40,078 bases of DNA from Solirubrobacterales bacterium. Its GTDB lineage: Bacteria > Actinomycetota > Thermoleophilia > Solirubrobacterales > 70-9. The notes under the pieces are model-generated. The model worked only from the letters and a program-made list of their open reading frames with translations, did no database searches and was not told the DNA's origin. The stretch lies in assembly GCA_025450195.1 (NCBI GenBank), contig JANWHW010000027.1, positions 1 to 40,078 of the forward strand. The letters are read 5' to 3'. Of this stretch, positions 33,544-40,078 are shown piece by piece. Positions within the stretch are counted from its first letter, which is position 1; each line of letters opens with the position of its first letter. A program made the position numbers and the translations under genes.

Positions 33544-33675
33544 GGGAATGTCACGTTACCCATTGGTCTCAGGCAGCGAAGACGCTGCTATTCCAGCGGA
33601 GTAGTGGGGCAATGGGCCTCGCTACGTTGCTGGGGCACAGCCCCGGAAGATGCTTCACCCGTTCACACCCGTCAC

Positions 33676-34707
33676 TCACGCGGCGAAGATCGTGAACGCC
33701 TCCGGTTGGTAGGGGTCGAAGAGCGCCAAGGCGCTACCGGATTGCACCTTCGCAGGCAGCGTTTCCGCGTCCGAGCGCAGAAAGTCGAACCAGTCTTTCG
33801 CTGGTTCCTGCGGGTCGAGGGCCTTGAAGCGTCTGCTCGTGACGATGATCGCGTCGAAGACGTGGCCGATGGCATCTGCCACCGCGTTCGGGTCGTCGAT
33901 GGCCGCGAAGGTCGCCGTGACGGCGCTGCCGTCGATCAGCAGGTGGACGAGAAGCTCGCGCACCCCCTCGTTGAGTTCCTTCCACAAGTCGCTCGGCCGT
34001 ATTTCTTCCATGCCGAGAATCCAATCTGCGTGCCAAAGCACCCCTGTCGTGCCAGTAATGGGCTGCACGCCTTCGATCGACGGTCCCCACGGTCGCGTGC
34101 TGATGCTCAGGCGGAAACTGACGTCGTATTGCTCTTGGCAGTGGTCGACTAGGCGCTGGGCGCTCGGGTGACTCTTGTCAAGCCATGCATCGACCAGCGG
34201 ATCTCCCTCGCCAGGCCGTAAACGCTGGGCCTGGGTGTAGGAGCGATAGAACTCTCGCGCACCTGGTTCGAGATTCCGCAGACTCTGCTCCAGTCGGGCC
34301 AGGTCGTCGCGATGGGGGCGCCGGCAGTGGGCGCTGCGGTTGCGGATCGACAGCAGCTCGTCCACCAGCCCTTCCCAGCGCACCTGCGGCAGCAGAACCG
34401 GCTCAAATAGCTCCCATTTGCTTTTGATCAGGGCGAAGAGCACGCTGGTGTCCGCATAGGCCAAGGGCTCGTCGGCATCGGCCGAGGCCATGTAGGCGTT
34501 GATCTGGTCGCGTTCGGCGCGGGTCGCTGCGGCCTCGCCTACATGGTCCCTCCAGCTCGCCCCGAACGCCGCTCGCAACTCGGTGTAAGCCACCTCGCGG
34601 AGGTAGGTCTCTAGCTGCCACCAGCGCCCGTAGGCGGCCAGCGCGCTCGGCGGCACGCCGCCTGCGAGGGGTCCGCGGAGGATCTCAATCTGCTCGTCGG
34701 TTGCCAT
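33676..34707 (-). CDS. HEPN-domain protein (Swt1/DUF-type), unknown function
   Basis: 343 residues. The N-terminal half is helical: WWQLETYLREVAYTELRAAF, then WEGLVDELLSIRNRSAHCRR followed by DDLARLEQSLRNL. RNRSAH gives the R-x4-H catalytic motif of HEPN RNases. The C-terminal half (~190-343) is predicted alpha/beta and unrecognised (SFRLSISTRPWGPSIEG, ADAIGHVFDAIIVTSRR). It probably forms a two-gene unit with 32239-33543. The 274-bp gap upstream, to the SIR2 gene, contains Gly/Pro-rich shadow frames but no supported gene. Confidence 0.65.
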   Translation of the reverse strand: MATDEQIEILRGPLAGGVPPSALAAYGRWWQLETYLREVAYTELRAAFGASWRDHVGEAAATRAERDQINAYMASADADEPLAYADTSVLFALIKSKWELFEPVLLPQVRWEGLVDELLSIRNRSAHCRRPHRDDLARLEQSLRNLEPGAREFYRSYTQAQRLRPGEGDPLVDAWLDKSHPSAQRLVDHCQEQYDVSFRLSISTRPWGPSIEGVQPITGTTGVLWHADWILGMEEIRPSDLWKELNEGVRELLVHLLIDGSAVTATFAAIDDPNAVADAIGHVFDAIIVTSRRFKALDPQEPAKDWFDFLRSDAETLPAKVQSGSALALFDPYQPEAFTIFAA

Positions 34708-34961
34708 CCGTCTGAGTATCGGTCAAGCCGCGAATCTGTGGATAGTTCGCGCGTTAGTCGGCACCTCGACGAGCTTCAGCCGCATGTGGGACGAGGGCGC
34801 GCGCACCTACACGGCATGGCTTTGGGAGAAGCTTCACGGGCGCGACCCCGCTCCGCTCAGCTTTTAGGCGGCGGGAGGCCGCAACCTTCAGGCGGCCTGG
34901 GGAGACCCCGGGCCGTTTCGCTTCCCGGGCCAGTCTCACCGCCTCACTTCTCCTTCCAACT

Positions 34962-34967
34962 TATAAT
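34962..34967 (+). promoter_or_regulatory. -10 box (TATAAT) of the SIR2-HerA-KTSC operon
   Basis: A consensus TATAAT preceded by an extra T, in a local A/T-rich patch. It stands nine bases before an ATG at 34977 and 14 bases before the GTG at 34982. No convincing -35 hexamer is seen at 16-18 bp. Confidence 0.5.
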
Positions 34968-34981
34968 CAGGCTTCGATGAT

Positions 34982-36211
34982 GTGCTGGAATCACGCCGAT
35001 CAGTCGATGCCGCTCGCGCTGCGATGCGGCCCGCGCCACCTGCGCGGTGGCACGGGCTTCGCGGCCACCGCGACACCCTCCACCTCGACAAGTTGACCCA
35101 CGATCCGCTCGACTTTGCCGAGGAGCTAGGCCGGAAGCTGGCCGCTCGCTCGCGCCACGTCTGCGGCCTCTTCGGTGCCGGGGTCTCCCGCGCCTGCGGC
35201 CTGCCTGACGTGTCCGGGCTGCAGAAGGCGGTCGCCGAGAAGCTCGGCAAGGCCGATCGTGAGGCCTTCGGAGCGCTGCTTGAGGAGCGCAGTCTCGAGG
35301 AAGGCCTTTCGCACCTGCGGCGCGTCGCGGCGCTCCTCGGTGACAGCGAGGAGTTGGCCGGGTTGGACAAGAAAGGGGCCGAAGCGCTCGACGCAAAGAT
35401 CTGCGCCGCGATTGTCTCCAGTCTCGACCACGAGGACGAGAAGATCGCCCCGATGCAAAAGCTCGCCGCCTGGGCGGTCGGCAGCTCCTACCACCGCGCC
35501 CTGGAGCTTTTCTCCGTCAACTACGACCTGGTCCTCGAGACCGCGCTCGAGCAGCGTAAGGCGCTCTGGTTCGACGGCTTCGTCGGGGCGATCAAGGCGC
35601 CCTTTCGGATCGACCTGGTCGAGGGCTTCTCGGCCGACGCCTCGCTGCCGCCCGAGTTCGTCCGGCTCTGGAAGCTTCATGGCTCCCTCAACTGGGCCTG
35701 GGACGGAGACCCCGGCTCGATCGTCCGCCTCGGCCGTGCGGCCGGCGACGCAGAGACCGCCGCGATCTACCCGGCCGACACCAAGTACGAGGAATCGCGC
35801 CGGGTCCCCTTCGTCGTCCTCATGGACCGCTTCCGTCGTGCCCTGAACGAGCCCGAGACCCTGCTGCTCGTCTCGGGATACTCCTTCAACGACCCCCACA
35901 TCGACGAGCTGATCTTCGAAGCTGCCGTCCGCCACCCTCGCTCGGAGTACGTCGTCTTCTGTCATTCAACGATCCCCGAGCAGCTCGCCAAGACCGCCGA
36001 AACGACTCCCTCGCTTTCGGTCCTGACCAAGACCGAGGCGATCCTCGGGACCCGGCGCGGCAAGTGGCAGAGCGAAAAGGACGACGAGGGCGCGGAGAAA
36101 TCCGCCCCGGGTGTCTGGGAGAGCGGCGAGTTCGTGCTTTCGGGGTTCGAGGGCCTGGCCGCATTCCTGGCTCGCTCCTCGCGCCCCGCAGCCGACGACG
36201 ACGATGAGTGA
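34982..36211 (+). CDS. SIR2-domain NAD-binding protein (defence-type)
   Basis: 409 residues. Sirtuin-like Rossmann motifs are GLFGAGVSRACGLPD (~62-76), FSVNYDLVLETAL (~178), LWKLHGSLNWAWDGD (~230) and LLVSGYSFNDPHIDELIF (~296). Such proteins in defence systems hydrolyse NAD to stop phage replication. Its stop overlaps the HerA start by eight bases. The N-terminus is uncertain. The -10 box and third-base bias favour a leaderless ATG at 34977 in another frame, which would need one missing base near 35050. Later starts (ATG 35024) are possible. The SIR2-HerA pairing is established for the Nezha/SIR2-HerA anti-phage system. Confidence 0.85.
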   Translation: MLESRRSVDAARAAMRPAPPARWHGLRGHRDTLHLDKLTHDPLDFAEELGRKLAARSRHVCGLFGAGVSRACGLPDVSGLQKAVAEKLGKADREAFGALLEERSLEEGLSHLRRVAALLGDSEELAGLDKKGAEALDAKICAAIVSSLDHEDEKIAPMQKLAAWAVGSSYHRALELFSVNYDLVLETALEQRKALWFDGFVGAIKAPFRIDLVEGFSADASLPPEFVRLWKLHGSLNWAWDGDPGSIVRLGRAAGDAETAAIYPADTKYEESRRVPFVVLMDRFRRALNEPETLLLVSGYSFNDPHIDELIFEAAVRHPRSEYVVFCHSTIPEQLAKTAETTPSLSVLTKTEAILGTRRGKWQSEKDDEGAEKSAPGVWESGEFVLSGFEGLAAFLARSSRPAADDDDE

Positions 36212-37973
36212 GAGCGATCCGACCTGCATCGGGCGTGTGCGCCACGTGCTCGGCTCCGACGTCACCGTCGCGCTCGATCCCGCGCTGGCGGGCGTCCAGC
36301 CGATATATCGTGGCAAGCTGCAATCCGTAGGTCAGATCGGCTCGATCGTGCGCTTCCCGCAGGGCCCGATCAGCCTCGTCGGCGCCGTCACCCTGGTCGG
36401 CATCGCCGAGCTCAACTCACCCTTGCCGCCGGTGGAGAACGTCCAGGTCGGCGAGCGCTGGCTGAAGGTGCAGCTGCTCGGAGAAATCAACAGCCTCGAG
36501 CGCTTTGAGCGCGGCATCTCCAGCTACCCCGGGCTCGACGATCCGGCGCACTTCTGCACCGCCGAGGACCTGCGCCGCGTCTTCCCGAGCGAGGGGGAGG
36601 AGCTGATCCGCTTCGGCTCACTCTCCTCGGCCCCCGACATCCCGATCTGCCTCGACGCTGCCAAGCTCGTCCTCAGGCACACCGCCGTGGTCGGCTCGAC
36701 CGGTGCCGGCAAGACCAGCGCCGTCGCCGAGCTGCTGCAGGGGATGATCGCCGAGGGTTGGCAAGGGGCAAACGTCGTCGTCATCGACCCTCACGGCGAG
36801 TACGCGAGGGCGATCGGGAAGAAGGGCAGCGTCCGCAGCGTGCTGAACCCGAAAAAGCGCCTGCGGGTTCCCTACTGGGCGCTCGAGGCCGAGCAGGTGC
36901 TGCGGGTCTTCACCGGCGCCAAGATCGGCAAGACGGTTCTCGATCGCTGGAGCGATCTCGTCGCCCAAGCTCGGGTCGAGTTCGTCGAGGCCGCCGAGTG
37001 GCTCGACCTCGACCCCGCCGCGGTCACCGCCGACACCCCCGTGCCCTTCGAGATCCGCGAGGTCTGGCACCAGCTCGACTACGAGAACAACGAAACCCGG
37101 GAAGAGAAGGGCGATCCGAGCACGGTCAGGATCGAGGAGAATGGGGACCCGGCGACCCTGAAGCCGACTCGCTTCACCCCCTACAAACCGGCGGGCGGCA
37201 AGCCCGATCGCGGTCCCCGCTACGAACACTTCGGGCAGGTTCCTGAGCAGCTTCGCCTCGCCCTGCGCAACCCCGACTTCGCCTTCCTGCTGGAGCCCGC
37301 GGCCGACCCCAAGGGCAAGGACCCCCTGGAGGAGGCGATGGTCGAGTGGCTCGGAGGCGATGCGCCGATCTCGGTTCTCGACTTCAGCGGCGTCCCCACC
37401 TCGGTCACCGACCGGGCGATCGGCGTCGTCCTCGGCCTCCTCTTCGAGCTGGCGCTCCGCACCGAGGAGAAGGGGCCGGGAATTGGTCGGCCGCGCCCGG
37501 TCCTCTTCGTGCTCGAGGAGGCGCACCGCTACCTCGGCGAGGGGGCCAACGAGATCACCCACGAAGCCGCCGCGCGCATCGCCCGCGAGGGACGCAAGTA
37601 CGGCGTCGGGTTGATGATGGTGACCCAGCGCCCCAGCGAGCTGCCCGAGACCGCCCTCGCCCAGTGCGGGACCCTCATCGCCCTGCGTCTGACGAGCAGC
37701 AAGGACCAGGGCCAGATCAGATCGGCGCTGCCCGACAATGTCACCGGCCTCGGGGACGTGCTGCCCTCGCTTCGCACCGGTGAGGCCGTGGTCAGCGGCG
37801 AAGCGATCGTACTGCCCGTCCGCACCACGATCCGCAAACCCAACCCCTTCCCCAAGGCCGAAGACCCCGAGCTCGCGCCCTGGCGCGAGCTCTCAGGGGC
37901 TCCGGATCTTGCCCCGGCCCTCGCCAAGTGGCGGGGCCTCTACGACGAGGAACAGGAGGATGAGAAGAAGTGA
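36204..37973 (+). CDS. herA: HerA-family ATPase
   Basis: 589 residues. An N-terminal HAS-barrel (IGRVRHVLGSDVTVALD) precedes a RecA-like FtsK/HerA core: Walker A VVGSTGAGKTSAVAEL (~162), the HerA-specific VVVIDPHGEYARAIG, Walker B VLFVLEEAHRYLGEGA (~433) and LMMVTQRPSELPETALAQCG with the arginine-finger region. It forms hexamers that move DNA or act as scaffolds. In SIR2-HerA systems the two proteins assemble into one large complex. The ATG at 36204 overlaps the SIR2 stop, and its own stop overlaps the KTSC start, so all three are coupled. Confidence 0.9.
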   Translation: MSESDPTCIGRVRHVLGSDVTVALDPALAGVQPIYRGKLQSVGQIGSIVRFPQGPISLVGAVTLVGIAELNSPLPPVENVQVGERWLKVQLLGEINSLERFERGISSYPGLDDPAHFCTAEDLRRVFPSEGEELIRFGSLSSAPDIPICLDAAKLVLRHTAVVGSTGAGKTSAVAELLQGMIAEGWQGANVVVIDPHGEYARAIGKKGSVRSVLNPKKRLRVPYWALEAEQVLRVFTGAKIGKTVLDRWSDLVAQARVEFVEAAEWLDLDPAAVTADTPVPFEIREVWHQLDYENNETREEKGDPSTVRIEENGDPATLKPTRFTPYKPAGGKPDRGPRYEHFGQVPEQLRLALRNPDFAFLLEPAADPKGKDPLEEAMVEWLGGDAPISVLDFSGVPTSVTDRAIGVVLGLLFELALRTEEKGPGIGRPRPVLFVLEEAHRYLGEGANEITHEAAARIAREGRKYGVGLMMVTQRPSELPETALAQCGTLIALRLTSSKDQGQIRSALPDNVTGLGDVLPSLRTGEAVVSGEAIVLPVRTTIRKPNPFPKAEDPELAPWRELSGAPDLAPALAKWRGLYDEEQEDEKK

Positions 37974-38194
37974 GCGAGATCGAGTGGATCGAGGTCGGCG
38001 ACTCCGAGCGGATCGTCGCCATGGCCTACGACGAGGAGTCCGAGGTGATCTACGTCCGCTTCCCCGATGGGGTGGAGTGGCTCTATGAAGCCTGCCCGCC
38101 GCCGGTCTGGGATGAGTTCACCGCCGAGGGCCAGAGCAAGGGCCGCTACATCTTCAGCGAGCTCAACCACAAGCCCAACCGCCGCCACGGGTAG
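37970..38194 (+). CDS. KTSC-domain protein
   Basis: 74 residues from a GTG that overlaps the HerA stop (GTGA). The pattern VGDSERIVAMAYDEESEVIY, RFPDGVEWLYEACPPPVWDEF and QSKGRYIFSEL fits the KTSC domain (PF13619), a small beta-barrel-like domain suspected to bind RNA or act as an adaptor. The Ser-Lys-Gly before the final strand is the most conserved part. As the third gene of a fully overlapping operon it is a candidate extra component of the SIR2-HerA system. The function is inferred only from context. Confidence 0.75.
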   Translation: MSEIEWIEVGDSERIVAMAYDEESEVIYVRFPDGVEWLYEACPPPVWDEFTAEGQSKGRYIFSELNHKPNRRHG

Positions 38195-38197
38195 GTC

Positions 38198-38443
38198 GTG
38201 GCGGCAGCCCATCCCGTAGGTGAGGGGTCCTGGCTCGCGATCGACTTCGAGACGGGCTCGACGCGGGGGATGCCCTGCGCCGTCGGGATCGTCGAGATGG
38301 AGGATGGAGCGGGGTGCTCGACGGCGAGCCGATCGACCTCCGATTTGACGGTCCGCGCCGATCTCGAGCAGCGCCACGCTTCCCTCCTGGCCGAGCACGG
38401 CCTCGCGCACCTGGACCTGCACGAGATCACTTCACAAGGGTGA
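38198..38443 (+). pseudogene. Truncated DnaQ-like 3'-5' exonuclease fragment
   Basis: GTG start three bases after the KTSC stop. The first ~37 residues match the exonuclease I motif region (WLAIDFETGSTRGMPCAVGI, with the DxE carboxylates). The following sequence has no Exo II or Exo III motifs and stops at 81 residues. The middle (38305-38350) may contain compensating frame slips. It is either a decayed exonuclease or a misleading resemblance. Confidence 0.4.
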
Positions 38444-38713
38444 GTGTCACCCAGACGGTTGCCGCCGGATCTCTTCGCCGTTGCGATGCGGGTGCCCTCC
38501 GCTTCCCCTCTCGCCTCAACAGGCAAGCCCCCCCGCTTGTCGTCTTTGAGGGCCCGGGCGAACTGGCTAGAGGTCGGCGATCTGGTCGCGCTCATCGATC
38601 CCCCTCCCGAGGTGCCTCTCGCAGTTTGTCGTGAGAGGGGGTTGGCGCTGAAGCCGACTGACGGTCGGCAATGCTCCGATTAACCGGCCGACATCGTTCT
38701 TGCAGGCTGGAAA
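38444..38713. other. No supported gene between the exonuclease fragment and the island 1 right end
   Basis: A 79-codon frame (38444-38683) beginning directly after the previous stop has no recognisable motif and a mixed composition. It may be decayed sequence. Nothing else was seen up to the arm repeats. Confidence 0.4.
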
Positions 38714-38734
38714 TGGGGCAACGAATGGGGCAAC
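38714..38734 (+). repeat. Arm-type repeat pair, island 1 right end
   Basis: TGGGGCAAC at 38714-38722 and 38726-38734, again 12 bp apart. The second copy also starts a 7-bp-stem inverted repeat (TGGGGCA-ACA-TGCCCCA). Further right, TCCAGCCGATC and CACGTAGCCCAGCCGA are shared with the right end of island 2. Confidence 0.65.
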
Positions 38735-38830
38735 ATGCCCCACATATTCCAGCCGATCTCCACGTAGTTCAGCGGCGCGGATTTGGCTTAAACCTAGCCC
38801 CACGTAGCCCAGCCGATCCAGCGGGTCAGA

Positions 38831-38872
<42 letters not shown>

Positions 38873-38878
38873 TTTCAT

Positions 38879-38904
38879 GAAAACCCCGCATTTGCGGGGT
38901 TTTC
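38879..38904 (+). terminator. Terminator-like hairpin at the left end of island 2
   Basis: An 11-bp stem, GAAAACCCCGC with GCGGGGTTTTC, around ATTT. It stands six bases after the tRNA fragment, the position of the real tRNA terminator in copy 1, but with a different sequence. Each element thus carries its own tRNA terminator. Confidence 0.7.
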
Positions 38905-38945
38905 GCCTTTCTGAGGGCGCAGACAACAGGGTGCAAAATCGGCCG

Positions 38946-38966
38946 CGGGGCAACGCCTGGGGCAAC
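38946..38966 (+). repeat. Arm-type repeat pair, island 2 left end
   Basis: CGGGGCAAC at 38946-38954 and TGGGGCAAC at 38958-38966. The distance from the tRNA fragment (73 bp) and the 12-bp period equal those of the island 1 left end. Confidence 0.65.
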
Positions 38967-39074
38967 ATGAGGTCTGAGAGAGGTCGTTTCCGGCCTTTTG
39001 TGAAGGGGCTTCGGTCCACCTACGGTCGCCGCGGCGGAGAAGGCCGTCGGCTCGACGCGGTTCACTATGTCTTC

Positions 39075-39605
39075 GTGATCTCCTATTCCATGAGCCTGTC
39101 GGCCGACGGCTACATCGCCGGACCCGACGGAAGCTTCGACTGGGCGGTGCCCAGCCAGGAACTGCACCGGTTCCACAATGAACGGGCCGCCGCGACCGAC
39201 GCCCAACTGCTCGGCCGGCGCCTCTACGAGACGATGCTCGTGTGGGACACCGAGGAGTTCTCCAACCCCGTGATGGCGGAGTTCGCCGAGATCTGGCGCC
39301 CGCTCGAGAAGATCGTGTTTTCGACCACGCTGACGAGCGTCGAGGGCAGCAACCGCCTGGCCACGGGAACGCTCGAGGAGGAGATCGCCGCGCTTGGGAA
39401 CCGGAGGATCGCGGTTGGCGGTGCCGGCCTTGCGGCGGAATGCATGCGGCGCGGGCTGATCGACGAGTTCGAGCTGTTCGTCATCCCGATCGTGGTCGGT
39501 GGCGGCACGCCGTACTTCCCGCCGGACGTGCACATCGACCTCGAGCTGGTCGAGACCCGCACGTTCGGCGCGACCGTGTACTTGCACTACCGCCGGCCCG
39601 ACTAG
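39075..39605 (+). CDS. Dihydrofolate reductase family protein (RibD C-terminal-like)
   Basis: 176 residues. The start VISYSMSLSADGYIAGPDGS and LLGRRLYETMLVW match the DHFR/RibD-C superfamily. GNRRIAVGGAGLAAECMRRG is the NADPH-binding GG region, and FELFVIPIVVGGGTPYF is the typical end. It is probably an NAD(P)H-dependent reductase of unknown substrate; members resembling YyaP/YwjB are common cargo genes. The GTG at 39075 gives the family's usual N-terminus; the longer open frame back to 38877 crosses the terminator and arm repeats and is not used. It is the only gene of island 2. Confidence 0.85.
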   Translation: MISYSMSLSADGYIAGPDGSFDWAVPSQELHRFHNERAAATDAQLLGRRLYETMLVWDTEEFSNPVMAEFAEIWRPLEKIVFSTTLTSVEGSNRLATGTLEEEIAALGNRRIAVGGAGLAAECMRRGLIDEFELFVIPIVVGGGTPYFPPDVHIDLELVETRTFGATVYLHYRRPD

Positions 39606-39660
39606 AGGGTCAACTAGCCGCAGCATGCGCCGGGCGCGTTGGGGTTCGAGCACGGCCGGC

Positions 39661-39682
39661 TGGGACAACAAATGGGGGCAAC
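39661..39682 (+). repeat. Arm-type repeat pair, island 2 right end (degenerate)
   Basis: TGGGACAAC (39661-39669) and TGGGGGCAAC (39673-39682), each one change from TGGGGCAAC, 12 bp apart. The pair lies 98 bp before the third tRNA fragment, against 96 bp at island 1's right end. Confidence 0.55.
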
Positions 39683-39780
39683 ACGCCCCGCAGATTTCCA
39701 GCCGATCCCAGCCGATCTCGATCTCGCGAAAACCGCTTGAAAACTAGCTCCACGTAGCCCAGCCGAACTCACGGCTCAGA

Positions 39781-39822
39781 CTCATAACCCGAAGGTCGCA
39801 GGTTCGAACCCCGCCCCCGCTA
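39781..39822 (+). repeat. Attachment core, copy 3 (diverged tRNA-fMet 3' fragment)
   Basis: 40 of 42 bases match copy 1; the changes are at 39800 (G to A) and 39809 (T to C). No terminator hairpin follows. It is probably the original chromosomal tRNA 3' end, now free to drift because the islands supply a replacement. Confidence 0.8.
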
Positions 39823-39872
39823 CTCCTCCAGGCGCGGCGGCGGTATAAAGCCTGAACCGTAGAATCGCGGCC

Positions 39873-40078
39873 GTGCCGTTCACGCTCAGGAACCTCAGAG
39901 AGGATCTGGCGGACGTCGGGTCCAACTTCGATGGCGCGCCGGACCTGGAGTTCCGTCTCGCGAGTAAGGCGCTCGAGCTCGAGCAGTCCGGCCTGAGCTA
40001 TCAGCGCATCCCGCCCGACTACCGGTTCCCGTACGGCCACACGCACAAGGAGCAGGAGGAGGTGTTCGTGGTCGTGGG
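39873..40078 (+). CDS. Cupin-domain protein (3' partial)
   Basis: The frame is open from GTG 39873 to the window edge, giving 68 residues: an N-terminal helix (FTLRNLREDLADVG), FRLASKALELEQSGLSYQR and the cupin metal motif start RFPYGHTHKEQEEVFVVV (HxH-x3-E-like). The fold is a beta-barrel cupin; the substrate cannot be told. TAGAAT (39860-39865) ends seven bases before the GTG with no Shine-Dalgarno sequence, so it is leaderless. It lies just outside the last attachment core, in the resumed chromosome. Confidence 0.75.
   Translation, partial: MPFTLRNLREDLADVGSNFDGAPDLEFRLASKALELEQSGLSYQRIPPDYRFPYGHTHKEQEEVFVVV

Larger units (their letters stand above)
38873..39822. mobile_element. Integrative island 2 (0.95 kb), single-gene cassette
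   Basis: Bounded by tRNA 3' fragments 2 and 3. Its left end is related to that of island 1 over ~100 bp: the arm pair, then ATGAGGTCTGAGAGAGGTCG and later GGTCCACCTACG. Its right end shares TCCAGCCGATC and CACGTAGCCCAGCCGA with island 1. The only gene is a dihydrofolate-reductase-family protein. It is far too small to encode its own recombinase. Confidence 0.7.

Noticed and set aside
33184..34152. Plus-strand frame opposite the two HEPN genes
   Set aside because: Crosses the intergenic gap of two supported minus-strand genes and has no motif.

Overview
The window looks like a chromosome segment of a high-GC actinobacterium, most likely from the Thermoleophilia/Solirubrobacterales. This is inferred from the strongly G/C-biased third codon positions, the housekeeping order mfd - two PpiC-type isomerases - eno - ftsB-like gene, the surface Ig-like module at the left end, the ECF sigma factor with a fused zinc-binding tail, and the initiator tRNA with a C1/U72 end. 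No species can be named from the sequence alone.

Layout. 1-4.65 kb: the 3' part of a secreted beta-helix protein, a GMC oxidoreductase, a small membrane protein, a polysaccharide-deacetylase-like protein and a membrane protein. 4.7-16.8 kb: a mostly co-directional run of mfd, two paralogous membrane-anchored PpiC isomerases, enolase, an FtsB/DivIC-like division protein, two large GT-C-like membrane proteins and a small unknown. 16.8-21.6 kb, minus strand: an acidic/basic low-complexity protein, a small tail-anchored protein, a divergent leucyl-tRNA synthetase-like enzyme, a membrane-anchored thermonuclease and a class I (FbaB-type) aldolase. 21.7-29.5 kb: a zinc-ribbon protein with a rhomboid-like fold that lacks catalytic residues, a UPF0173 hydrolase, an R2-like ligand-binding oxidase (R2lox), an ECF sigma factor fused to an anti-sigma-like module, tRNA-Leu(UAA), a thiamine-diphosphate enzyme and a Ppx/GppA phosphatase.

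29.6-39.8 kb is accessory DNA inserted at the initiator tRNA gene. The 42-bp 3' end of tRNA-fMet at 29647-29688 is repeated exactly at 38831-38872 and with two mismatches at 39781-39822. These copies mark two tandem islands of 9.2 kb and 0.95 kb. Each island end carries a pair of TGGGGCAAC-like repeats 12 bp apart, at nearly fixed distances from the tRNA copy. This is the expected architecture of a tyrosine-recombinase attachment site with arm-type sites, yet neither island encodes an integrase. Island 1 carries two paralogous small genes and a LigT-like phosphodiesterase (all with apparent one-base frameshifts), an RNase HI, two HEPN-domain proteins, and an overlapping SIR2-HerA-KTSC operon that looks like anti-phage defence. 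Island 2 carries one gene, a dihydrofolate-reductase-family protein. A cupin gene begins beyond the last copy and runs off the window.

At many genes a TAnnnT -10-like hexamer ends 7-9 nt before the start codon with no Shine-Dalgarno sequence, so leaderless transcription appears common here. This rule was used to choose several starts.
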